Origin: Onthophagus taurus
Lineage: Eukaryota > Arthropoda > Insecta > Coleoptera > Scarabaeidae
Assembly: GCF_036711975.1 (NCBI RefSeq)
Contig: NC_091967.1
Coordinates: forward strand, 7,316,001 to 7,380,000
Direction: 5' to 3'
DNA: 64,000 nt
Made by a program: the position numbers and the translations under genes
The notes under the pieces: model-generated
The model's database searches: none
The model's input: only the letters and a program-made list of their open reading frames with translations
Told to the model about the DNA's origin: nothing
Shown: one piece after another, positions 45,937-58,700 of the stretch
Layout: each line of letters begins with the position of its first letter
How positions within the stretch are numbered: position 1 is the first letter of the stretch

Positions 45937-48900
45937 TGTAACATATTTAATAAAAAAAATGTTTGAAATATAATTTGGGTTTTTATTGGACTTTAGTTTT
46001 TGAGTACACTAACACATTGAATTTATGTAAAAGCTTTTTCAAATGCAAAGGAGATGCTTGAGAGTCATAAATGGTTAGTGCTTTGCCAAATCTTGCAGAA
46101 CCAAGGTCTCTGAACTGAATATTCTGTGTATATATGTTTAATACAAATGTCTACAATACATTAAAAATAATCCAACCTTCATAATCAATCATAAAGTGAG
46201 TGATGAAAACAATTATCAAATTAGAAATATTAACAATATTGAAATAAATTTTGCACATACTGTGAGAGCTAGAGATGGGGTGAACTATTACACCACCAAG
46301 CTGTTCAATGTGCTTCCCAAGTGTGTCCGGGTCCTTGATGCTATATAAATATGGTTTAAATCTAAAATGAGGCTAAATAATAAACCAGCTTCTTCTTTCA
46401 ATCTTTCAAAAATTAGCTTAGTTTGAAAGCACTTGAGTGTTCTGATCAACATAACAATTTTTCACTCTTACTTGATTATCACACCATAAAGGGTTACAGT
46501 TTATCACAGCCAACTCAGTGTTGGTAAACGATTCCTCACGCGTCAAACACGTCTAAACCTGTTGTAAAGCGGACAATTGTGTGTTGCGGTGGGCGGAATG
46601 GAGGAATAAGTATATTACTGTATGGTAAAAAAGAAAGAATATAATTTGCATAAGTTTAGTTTATTAGAATAAAATTCTCATCAGATAAATAAATAAATTG
46701 CATCAATTGTAGTAGTTAAGCGTTCTCTATTCAGACATCACGACTAAATATATGCCATGTTTGCGTATTTTTTTATCCACAGGAAAAGTACCTTAATACT
46801 ATACAAAAAAGAAAGAAAAACATTGGACAAGGATAAGATTTTTCTACTAAAAAAAGGCAAATACACAATATACATATACAAATAGGAGAAAAAACGTTTC
46901 AAAAAAACCTTGTTTTTCTTTTTTTATTTATCTGGTCAAGTAAATGCATTGTAAATTGTATACCCAAAAATGATCTTTTTTAAGCATAAAACTGTGCAAG
47001 TTTTAAGAATTATTACACTTTAACGTAGTTGTAAAATTTATGTACGCTCTTTAAAATGAATATCAAGATTTTTAAATAAACCAAAATACATTTTATTACC
47101 AAGAGGATTTATATACAAATCTTTAAATTAATTAATAATAAAGAAATGATTTCCGAACTTTCACCAGCTTAATTCTATGGGGATACTGCCGATTTAATTT
47201 TGATTATAATTTCTCCCTAATAAAAATGATTTTATTTCAAATTTTTCGTTTGGTTTTAACCCCTTTAATTAATTATATTCTGAATTACGGATTCCAACAG
47301 ATCCCTGAACACATTTTGATGTGGTGGTAGCTCGTATTCATCATAAACACATCAAATTCTCATTTATATTTTTAAGATTCATGTAAAAAAGTTAATTTTT
47401 TATTTAAAAAAATGTATAAAATCCTCTTTGTTTGATAAAAAACGAAACAAACAAAACAAAGTATTAAGGTAAACACAAAAAAGCACAGTAAACAAAATAA
47501 TACTAAATTTCTTTCCTTTAAAAAAAAACATATCACACGAGTTTAAATTAAATTAAAAAAAAATTATAAGCTCCTTTTAAACGCACTTTTAATAAATTAA
47601 TTGAAGTGCGAGGAGAATTTTAATTTGGAATTGACATCAAAAGCTGCATCAAGCTTACCAATTATAAGCCAGCCCTTTAGATGTTTTTCCAAAAAAGAAA
47701 ATTAAAGAAAAAAACAAATTGTAATAGTTAAATTGGTAAGTATTTTACTAATTAAAAAGAAAATTCGCTAAAACTTAATTACATATTAAAAAAGTGCTCT
47801 AAAATCTTAAAGTTAACCATCGATATTATGATTCAAGAATTACACACCCATGGTTTTTAAATTACTTTATTTTATTTATTTATTTTTTTTTGTTTAGACG
47901 AATTAAAAATTAAATCCAAATAATTTTATTTAAATAATAAACTATTATTAGTACCATCTCTATGTTTTGACATTTTAATTTAAAAATAATTTAATAATAC
48001 CCCATTAAAAGGAAAATATAAAAGATTTGCACCAAATAATAATAAATTCTTTTTTCAAGTGATTTCAATGATTATTTTTATTTTATTAATAATTCTTTTA
48101 TTTTTTAAGTCTGCTGTAGCGGAGAGACACTGAAAGCATGTTTTTAAATTTATTTTATTCGTTGCTGTGTCTCACTTTATTATTTCATTTTACGAACAGA
48201 AACTTAAAAAGCTCCGAAAAGAGACATTTTTTTTATTTTTTGTAAATAGAATTGTGTACGTGTTATATTATTTTATTTTTTAGTGCATCTTACATCCTAT
48301 TTCTCAGATAATTATTTTAAAAAACCACTTTTTCTTTAAATTTAAAGCGAGTAAAAGTAGTTTTGATAACGAAGCTTCGATTCTACAAAAAAATCCTTTT
48401 TCATCTTTCTAATATAGAAAAGAAGCTTTACGTAAATCAAAAACTTTCTCTTGCAAAGTACACTGACGTTAATAACGGTATATTTTTGGTATTTACTCGT
48501 CTATAATCATTTACTTTTACCATTATTTTTTTTTATTATTTTTTTAAATCCTCGAAATTGATTTATATTTTAATCATTACATTTTTTTTTAGTTTTCTTT
48601 TTTCTTCCTCTTTTTAGGTTTAAATAATGCGGCTTACTATTGGAGTGATTGGAGCACCTTGTAACTTTTCCGTTCAACTCTCATCTATAAGAAAAAAAAA
48701 TGTTTATAAAATAATCAGAAACTTATTGTGAAGTCAAGATTGGCTCGGTAAAATGTTCTTGCAGTGTTTAATTACTCATTTATGTTCAATAAACGAAAAA
48801 CTCTAGAGCTGAAGGGAAATTTTTAAACAATTTTAAGTTTTTTACACATAACCTAAGTTCTTATTTGACATGAGTTGTCAAAGTATTATCAAGTTGGTAA

Positions 48901-49741
48901 TAACAAGAAAAATGCATATCGTGACTTTTACTACAAATGTGTGGTAGCACTGTCTTTCAACATTGACAGCTTAATTAAAAGTAACTGTCACATAAGTTTT
49001 TCATAAAATTGTTTTATGAGGATTTTACCAAATAGCGACTTTGTTGCTACAAATCTAATATTAAAAAATTCTGTATTTAATTACATACAATCTAATAAAG
49101 AATAAAACTGATGGCTTTTATTAAAGATTTTATTTAGATACAGGGTCTGATAGTGTCAAAAATGAAGTATTTTTTTAAGTGAATATGGAGTGAAAGTCCA
49201 AAAAAAAATACGTGCGGTATATATATCAAATTGTAGAAGATAGCTTAGGTTTCAGTGGCTGCCGCAACTTGGCCACCTAATGCAGATCTAGCCTATTTTA
49301 AGATTTTTATTAAAGAAGGAAGTAAAAACATGAATAATCCATTGAATTTCATCTTACACCCATCAAAGTAGACAAAGAATGAGAGATCACAATTTGTGAT
49401 TCGTTTAAAATTCGAAAAATCTTACGAATTCTTTATTAGCGATTTATAAAATCAAAGAAAAATAGCTTTAGTATCAAAAAGCAAGTTTAAACGTTATATA
49501 CAAAAAACTTTCTTGATATAAAATTAGAGATACATAAACGATGAAGCCTGCAGTACATTTTGCTTGCACTTGGATGATTGCTTTCTGCGACTGAAATCTT
49601 ACAAAAAAGTATTATTATTTAAAATATGTATTTCTCCGTGTAAAAAGAACCTTAGTTATTAAACTTTGAATGGGATAATTTGTTGTGTAAAGACTCACTC
49701 TAGAGTTTTTTTATTGAACATATAGTATTAATCAAAAAAAT
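45937..49741. other. RpS15A-Khc gap, mostly AT-rich, probable Khc 3' UTR at right
   Basis: No recognised gene. About 46.0-46.56 kb is less AT-rich and looks codon-like on the minus strand (see findings). From 46.8 to 49.7 kb the sequence is AT-rich without frames and may hold a long kinesin 3' UTR (on the minus strand) and unrelated spacer. Confidence 0.5.
46010..46560 (-). pseudogene. Unrecognised coding-like block
   Basis: A minus-strand frame near 46275-46345 reads DPDTLGKHIEQLGGVIVHP, ends at a possible donor GTATGTG, and a second frame near 46005-46115 reads GSARFGKALTIYDSQASPLH and stops at TAA. A GC-richer stretch at 46490-46610 could be a first exon or promoter. I do not recognise the protein, and the splice junction between the two parts is uncertain. 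It may be a decayed gene, a repeat fragment or a real fast-evolving gene. Confidence 0.3.
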
Positions 49742-52700
49742 CTAACCTCTATTACCGCCGGAAACGATTGATTTACGTTTCTGAGCAGTGTCGTCAGCTA
49801 TAATCCTCTGGGGAGCGGGAACATTTCCGCCAACGCGTATTGCCCCTCCAGTTAAAACCGTATGATGCTGTTGTCCAGCCCTAATGGGTTTAGCGATTTG
49901 GGCTACGGGGCCGCGCCTTGCCAAATTTTTCTGTCGAACAGCTTCCTTAATTCGATCCACTTCATATTGATACCTAAACAAAAACCAAAAAATAAATATA
50001 ATAAAATTTCAATTTATCTCTTTAAGATAAGTAACCAACCAGTAAAGCTTTCTTACTTATTAATTTATTAAAAGCGACGATGATATATGATAGGAAGAAT
50101 AATTAATCTAGTGATGTTGAGACCGAAAACATGCAAGATTATGAAACATACAAGCCCAGTAAAATAGGTAGCAAGTAGACATAGTTATTTAAAAAAAGAC
50201 ACGTTATCCCCATCGAAAATTTGAACGAACGAAAAGTACCTTTAATGAAAAGCCGGAAGTTTGTACGTTTCCTAAAATACACCAGTCTCAAAATCACGAC
50301 AACAGTGAGAAAAGTCAACAACAATTTTCTACTTGTGGTCCAAAAAGGGTTCCCTGGAGGGCTACACACATTTTATTATACTAAATCTATCCTAATAAAT
50401 GATTACTTAAATTTTATTAAAGAGTAAATCATAAAAATACTCTTAATAAAATTTCTTCATCAAAAGTTTTGCTTACCGTTTTCGGTCACGCATAGCGCCT
50501 TCTTTAGCATCCTTCAAAGCAGTTTCAAGCGCTTTAACACGTTCCATGGTCGCTCGAAGTCTTTTTTCTAATTTCGGCAATTCGCACCTCAAATCGGCGT
50601 TATCCCGAACCAATTGTTTATGTACCTTAGTCAATTGATCGAGGTTATTCTCCAAGAAAGAAATCTTCTGTTTCTGCGCCAAAGATCCGCCATCTTCTTC
50701 GTTATCATCCGGGTTTGCCGCCTTTTTAATACGCGCCTAAGAAGAAATAAAAACGAAAACATTAGGTTAAGAAATATTTACGATGTTTTGATTCTTTGAT
50801 TAATTTACTTGTAGATCTTGTACGAAAAGTTTCCGTAGATTGTGTAACGTTTGGAGTTCCTTGGCTACGGTATCTTCCAGTCCCTTCAGGTCCTTCCTCG
50901 CTTGTTCTCGACGATCGTTGGTCGTGCTGTAGAACATACAAGTTGAGCGCGGCGTCACACCAAGTTTTTCAATTTTCGGTACGATCACAGTTTGGTTAGG
51001 TTTCATTTTGTTAAATAGTGTGCTTGAAAGAATTTTTTACCAAAAATATACCGATTTTTTTCTAGTTTTTACAATACTTCATCTCGTTATTTATATAGGA
51101 AGCTATTATCACACAAATTTACATCTTCTATTTTAGATTTCTTATTTTGTCTCATTTTGTTACAAAATATACTTCAGTGTGGTTAATTATTTACATGAAC
51201 CATCAACAAGATTATTTATTTCTATACAAAATATTCAACAATATATAAATTTATTTTGTTATTATACACGTGTTATCAATCTAAGTTATTGTTCGTTTTT
51301 TCCACGAAGACTCTTTAAAAAATATACTAAATGTGTTAACTAACTCTTTAGCGCGATCTAAAATTGTTGTTTTTGCCGAAAATGTAAAAGCAAGTAATTA
51401 TAATAAAATAAGGTACCCATATCAGCTTGATTATTTGGGACAATTATATAATATAAATTTTCTTTTTACAGTTTCAGTAAAAACATCATTTTATAATAAC
51501 ATAAAGTGTGAAATAAAGAGTTAAGAGCGTATTTTATTAGCTATGGCCTAAAATCTTAACGATTATTACAAGATTAAAATTAGGCAGATTTTAATCTGTT
51601 TCATCAAAATCACATCGCTAGAAGAAAGTGTGTAAAAGCACCAATAATAAAAATGTGGCAAAAAGAATTCCGAAAGAAATAAATGCAGCAACTAATTTGT
51701 TATTACTTATTTAGACAACTTTTATAAATTATTTTTTTGATACTATTTAAGGCGTCATTGTGGCATTTAAAATGAGAGATTTTTTATAAAAACTGAATCA
51801 TAAAAACCAGTTTTTATCTCTTAAAACAAATATTGTGTCAAAAATCCTTAAATCTAACCTAAAAGTATTATATGATGACTTTTAAACGTCAATTTTCAGA
51901 ATGCCAACTTACAAAATTTTCTTGGCACTCTTTTTTTTCTGTACAGCTATCGATTAAATGGAAAATTAAGTAACAATAACAATTACGAATTGTTTTATTT
52001 TTGGGCGCTTAAATATTTATCATAAATTTTTTTAAATAAAATACTAATAAGTTTTAAAATCACAACTAATAAGGAACGAAATGTTGCTTACAACTTTAGC
52101 TAGATCACCGATTTGCATTTATCAAATCACTTTTATCGAAGGATTTAGCATCAAGTTGTCTAAATAATCACTATTTACTACACAAAAGTGTTTGGAAAAT
52201 GTTAATCTTTTTAAATCATAAAGCAGAATTTTCCATACATTCTTTATGATGTATGAAATATCCTGCATTACATTAATACTGATAAGCAGATTAGCAAAGT
52301 TGAAAAAGCCGTAAAATACTGTAACTTTAATACTGTAAATGATAAAAAACTAAAAAAATTTTTTGTATACTTAAAATTCATAGTTAAGTTAATAAATGCT
52401 TAAATGTAAGTATTGCCAAATGTTTTCTTCGTTATTGCACATTAAACTTGGCCCAAAATAAAACGTAACCAAACGTGGTGTGACGCCAAAAAACAAATAA
52501 TATAAAAAAATTAATAAAGGAAAAATAAAAAATGTACAAGTTGGAAATTATCACAGAAATACTTTAGTACAGTTTGACTAGGGAAGTAAAGAAAAATTAA
52601 TAAACTTGGATGTCAAAAATTCGAAATGCTTATGACTTTTTGGTCTTATCAAAAAAAGCACTTCCAACTTTATCTTTCTTCTTAAAATCAGATCGTTTTT

Positions 52701-55700
52701 AAAGGACTATTACGTAATGAGGACACTTGTGCGTAACAAACAACAACGTTAACGAAATAAATAAATGCAAGTGTAACGTGTGAATGTTAAAAACCGAATA
52801 AACGCGCCCCTTTTCAGCCAATTTAATATTAGAATTAATTTGATCTTTCTCCAATTTATTTTTCGATTTAACAAATTCCGCCCATAATTTTTCCGTTTTT
52901 GGCCCACGGATATAAGGTTGGGACGTGTTATCGGTATTTTTAAAAGGATTGCAATCGATTTTTTTTACTGACATCATCTCTTGGAGCTTTTGCGATTTGT
53001 CCGCCTCCTCTGACTTGAGCTTCTCGTAATCCGTTTGGAGTTGCTGTTGAGCCAGTTGCAATTTCTGACTTGAACTAGAAACATAAAAGAAAAATATATC
53101 GTTTTAGTATTCGGTTTAGCAAAAATATTCGTTTATAAAAAAATATTAAGTTAAAATTTGTTTTTTTCGTACTCTTTGAGATCGTTGATTAATTGTTGCT
53201 TTTCAGAGATTTCATCTCTTAAAGCTCCAACTTGCTTCTGGTGAGCATCTCGTAGTTGGTCCATTTGTTGTTCGAGTGCTTTTCTTAATTCAGTTGCTTC
53301 TTTCTTTTCACTTTCACTAGCACTATGCACCTAAAATTAAAAAAAAAAAATGAGTATATTAAAACTTTTGATAAAATTAATTTTAAATTTTAGTTGTTAT
53401 TCAGCATTAGATTATTGTATATATTTTTTTTAACTAAAAATAGAACTAATACTAAGCCTAAAACTAGAAACGTTCCAAACAAAGCTAAACCCAAAACTTT
53501 CAAATTATTAATTCAAATAATTTAAAGTACAAATTAAACTTTTTTATATAACAGACACTCCCTTCCCCATCTCAATCAAGATTTTACTGTATTTATAATT
53601 AAAATAATATACCTGTTCGGCAGCTTTAAGTTTAGCACATTCCTCTCGCAAAGCATCAACACTCTCCTCCAAACTCCTCTTTTTATTTTCAGATTCGCGA
53701 ATACTCTCCTGTAAACTCTTCATTCGCGCCTCATGTTGCGAAATTAAAAGACGACACTCGCCTAATTCCTTCTCATACTCGGTAACCTTCTTGTTACTAT
53801 CTTGTTGCGAGTTTTCGAGTTCGTGCAAACGCGATGACAAATTAGTTACTTCGCTTTTCATCCTTGAAATGTACAAGCGCGCCACCGTAAATTCTTCTTC
53901 GAGTTTCGTTGAATCGTTGGTAATTTTCATATCGACGCCCTCCCCGCCCAAAGTGGTTCCGATTTCGCCAAGATCTTTCAAGAGGTTCGTTAACATGTCG
54001 GAGATACGTTTCTTTTGGTGTGTGCTCATATCTTTTAATTGTTGCAATTCGGAAGCGGTCGAGTTTAAGAGGGTTGTTTTTTGCATTACCTCTTCAGATA
54101 ACGATTCGACTTCTTTATTTTTAGCGTCGACCTCTTGCGATTTTTGGTCGTAGTTTACGGCAAGTTCTTCCAGAGCTTGTAACACTTCTTTCACTTCTTC
54201 TTTGGCGCTTTCGTTTTCTTGTTGAATACGATTCATTTCGCCTTGTAACGCTTCGTAATCTCGTCGCGTACTCATTATTAATTCATCTTGTTCCATTATC
54301 TGTTCTTTTAGTTTTTCGGCAAATTGACTTTGCTGGTTGATTTCTTCGTCTTTTTCGTCTAATTGTTGGTAGAGGCGTTCGCGTTCTTGTTCTAATTTTT
54401 GACGTTCTTCGCTTCCTAAAGTTGATCCGATCATTAAAGCTGGTGTTGCAGGCATTGGGCCGACTAAAATAAAAAAAATGAAATAAATAAGAATATATTT
54501 TAAAGTATAATAATTTTTGTTTACCTAAAGGTTCTGTAGTGCTTTCTTCCATAGCTGCAATTGGTGTTGAATTTTCATCGTTGAAAGTAACTTGTTCATC
54601 AGTGGTGACTGTTTCACCACTTCTCCATCGTTGAAGTTCAGCTTCCAATTTTTCGACTTTTCCTTTAAGACGCGCAGCTTTTTCCTTTTCTTTTTCATAG
54701 CGTCTTTTCCATTCTTCAGCTGTAAGTTCTTCGTTGACGCATACAACATTCTTAACGGTTTTAGCACTAAAAAATGATTTTAAGTTAATATTATTTATTA
54801 ATTTTTTTGTTTTACCGTTTGCCAAATTCAAGTGTTGATTTTGTTTCGGACTCGTTGAAACTGGCCGGAGAGCAACATATCACGATAGTCGTTCGGGCGT
54901 TACCACCTAAAGATTCCTGTAAGATCCTCGTTAATTTCGAATCTCTGTACGGAATGTGAGTTTTATTTCCGTCGGCTAAAGCGCTGATTACGTTTCCGAG
55001 GGCTGATAAAGATTTATTAATGTTCTTAGCCTCGTCCAGCACCGTTCCTTCGGCACCGGTTTTCGAAACTTTTTCCGAACCAGCTAAATCGACCAGATAC
55101 AATTTCCCGGAGAGTTTTTTCTGGTTTTCTAAGTTTTCTTGTTTTACGTTTATCAGGAACACGGAGTGAGATCGCGAGGAATGTTCATTCATATCTAAAA
55201 ATAATTAGATTTTAATAAAATCATGAAGGAAATAAAACTTATTCGGATTTACTTGTTACAGCAATGTGTCTGTTCGATTTTCCTTCTTCGATGGCTTCAA
55301 ATACTTCTTCTGGACTCGACACAAATCGTTCCGTTGCTCCTTTCACAAAAGGGACTCTATTTTTATCTTCGTGAACACTCAAATTCACTTTAGACACTGC
55401 AAAAGTATTAAAAAAATTAAATAAATGGGGATTTATTAAAAATGCGTTTTTATACCATCTAATAAATCCCTAATTTTATCCATATAAATTTCAAAGTACG
55501 AGACTTTAATATGAAATTCTAGGTTTTCTTCCATTGCGTAAATATGATTGAAAATATCGTTGACGATTCGGGGAATGATGCCCTGTTTTTGGGGGTCGCT
55601 GATCACGCCCTCCATCGTGTGCGTTTTCCCCGATGACGTTTGCCCGTAAGCAAATATCGTTCCATTGTATCCGGCCAACACGTCGGATACGATGCTCTTC

Positions 55701-58700
55701 GCAGCTTCATTGTAGACCTTTTCTTGCGTTGCATTCGGTTTGAAGACCTTATCGAATAAATAAACTTTCCCCTGTAACGACAAAAAATCCAATTTTAATC
55801 GCGAGATCTAATAAAAACGATAAGAGAAATGATTAATCGATTACACTGAATTTTGTAAGAGGTAAATATCTCGTTGTACTTTGTACTTGGAAAGAGACGT
55901 ATCATTTTATAACACACGTTATTCATTACTTAGTCATTACTTTTGGCAAATTTTCTGATAATTTGGTCTACGGTTCCCATTTTCAAGTCTTTATGGATTT
56001 CGCATTCTGAAATCTTTGAAGTACAGCTATGTTACTTTGTCTGGTGCAGTCTCATAGCTGGATGCCATATGTCCATACGAGCTTTAATATCCGCTTGTAT
56101 ACAGTGTTTCTCAAAAGTAACGCATAAATTCCCATTCAATTGAGATAAAAAACATCATTAGCTATGCGTAATCATAGCAACCAATCGTTTCAAATATTTT
56201 ATTAAAGTCAATGATTAATTTTTGACACCTGAAACAATTGTATACAAATACTGTATACAACAGCTTATTATATAAAGACATAGAGAAACATCTCCCTATC
56301 AGCCAGTACATGTTTCTGTGTCTTATTTCTTGCGTCTGTCTTTTCTTTTAAGTGTGTGCTTTCCAGCGGAGATTTGCATGAAGTGTATGGAACTATAGTA
56401 TTATTGAAATTTATTGGTTATCTATTGGCACACCTGAGAGGTGAAATTCGCATGAATAAATTTGGTGTTATTTAGTCTGATTTTCAATTTTTTAGTTCAG
56501 CATTTATTCTGTTGGTTGCCCTTTGTAGTTTACCAGTTGCTTCTTTACTGTTTCTTTCTATTGCTAATAAAGCTGTGTCATCAGCAAAGTAATATAGTAT
56601 ATCGTACGTGTATAAAGGTGTCTCGCATATGCCGCGCAAAAATTGTTTGGTATATCCAAATATACGCGGGGCAGAATTGTGTCCTGCGAACGTTTGGAGA
56701 CACCTTAAAAGGGACAAGACCCGACCCAATACATTTCCTTGAGTTACTCCAGCTTGAATGGGTTTCAATTCCAAGTAAGCTTCTTCTTGATTTATTCTAA
56801 AATGTCTGTCTAATATATAGGACTCTAATATTTCAGAAAACTGTTTCGGTAGATATGTTCTTAATTTATAATTTAAACAACAAATTGGTGATTTGTTTGC
56901 TTTACTTCATGAAGAGCTGTTCCTAATTTGGATTTTTTTCTGAAATTTTCCAGAATTTGAGAACATATCTTAATCTGCAGATAGCAATGACCATTCGAGT
57001 TTATATTTTCTTTTATCTCAGTACACACTTCTTTAGGTAACGTAAGTGTCATTGCTTCTTTTTGAAATGTTTAAATATTTGTTCTAGATGTTTTGCAAAA
57101 ACTTCTGGTTTTTGAAATCTAGCCAAGTTCTCATCAGCGTTGTTAATTGGAGGGTGCTTCAAAGCAGGCTGTACCATTTTAATGTTTTACTTTCGTTTTT
57201 TTGCTATAATTATCTTTATTGTTTTAATGTTTTATTCGCCATAATTTACTTTTATCCCAGCATTAGCGCATTATAAAAAAAGTTCAAACGTGAACGTGAG
57301 CGCGTAAACGTATGTTATCTCTGCGATCTGTGAATATAAACTAGAAAATAACGAGATCTATAAAACTTGCTTCTAGGAATAAATGTGTTTATAATATTCA
57401 TTAACTCTTTCATAATATATATCAATAAGGTTATATTAATAAATTTATATTTCTTTATAAATTTTTTAATCATAAAGTATCCTTTTTATAAAATTCATTT
57501 TAGGAAAGAATACTTAAATATCTCTTTCAAAAGGATAATAATAACTCCTATTCTTCTTGTTGTATACGGCGGCCAGAGGCACATCTGCACACATGTAGGC
57601 TGAACAACTGTTATGTTAAGACGGTGCGAGGCTTTGTGTGAAGTTTCTTTTCTTCGGAGGCTTAACTCAGAAAAACTTATTTATTTTTATCTCTTAAAAG
57701 GAGAAGATAAACATAATAAAATATAGGAATCAATGGAATAAATGATGCATGGAAAATGCAATCAACATGTTTAAATACAATCGAAATCTAAAATCTTTGA
57801 ATAAACGATTTTTATCATTTTATATTTAATTATTTTTATTTATCAAGTTTTTTGTGGGTTTAATAAATCTTTAATCCTCATACGAATAACCGATTACAGT
57901 AAACAGTTAATGGAAAAATTAAATGAATATATATTTTCTATCTCAAAAAAGGTTCTTTGAACTTTTTCGTAAATTTATATTCCTTTTTTTTATAATCGAA
58001 TTCTTAGCAACTGGATGGAACGGAGAAAGTACCTCCATTAGTTCCGCAGCGTTGATAATACATAAAAACTAAATGACCTAAGGAAGCTATAATATTCAAA
58101 TTGGATTTTATTTGTTCATACTTAATTTATTCCTGTATACTTTCAGTGATACCTTGTAAGTTTTTGACATTAAATAATTGAGGTTGTAAGGCTTAGTAGT
58201 CGGTTTTCGGATTATATCGGGTTACGATTGATTATTTGAGTCTGTATGTATAGGAAGAAGGAGAGAGAGAGAGATGATTTCGAGTTCAGACCTAGCGGCG
58301 CCTCAACCTTCTCCCAAAATCGATAACCCGCTGTTAGTGGTTATTTTCTTTGTTACCCTTGACCTCTTTCTTTCAAATCCAGATTCATTTCGATTCATCT
58401 CACAACATCTATATTAAATTTTTAATCCCATTATGTCACTTTCTTTTAACATACTCTCGTTTAAACAATTTTCAAACGGTAAAAATGCGTTTATTCTGTC
58501 GCTTAATGTTCCGTTAGAAACGGGTTAAAATTAGAAAAGCCAGAGTCGTATCTGTCCTTGACGATCTTGATTCTAGACCAAAAATTGTTAGCGGCGCTTT
58601 AGTGACGTCATCCCGTGGGGCTGACGTCCGCTTTGAAATTAGCAATCGGCGGCAGGGCCGTGGCGTTCCTCTTCAACGACGGCTTCACACTTTCTAAACC

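Noticed and set aside
53791-54153. 120-codon plus-strand frame inside Khc
   Set aside because: Antisense of the kinesin coiled coil; Ser/Phe/Leu-rich reading of Glu/Lys codons.
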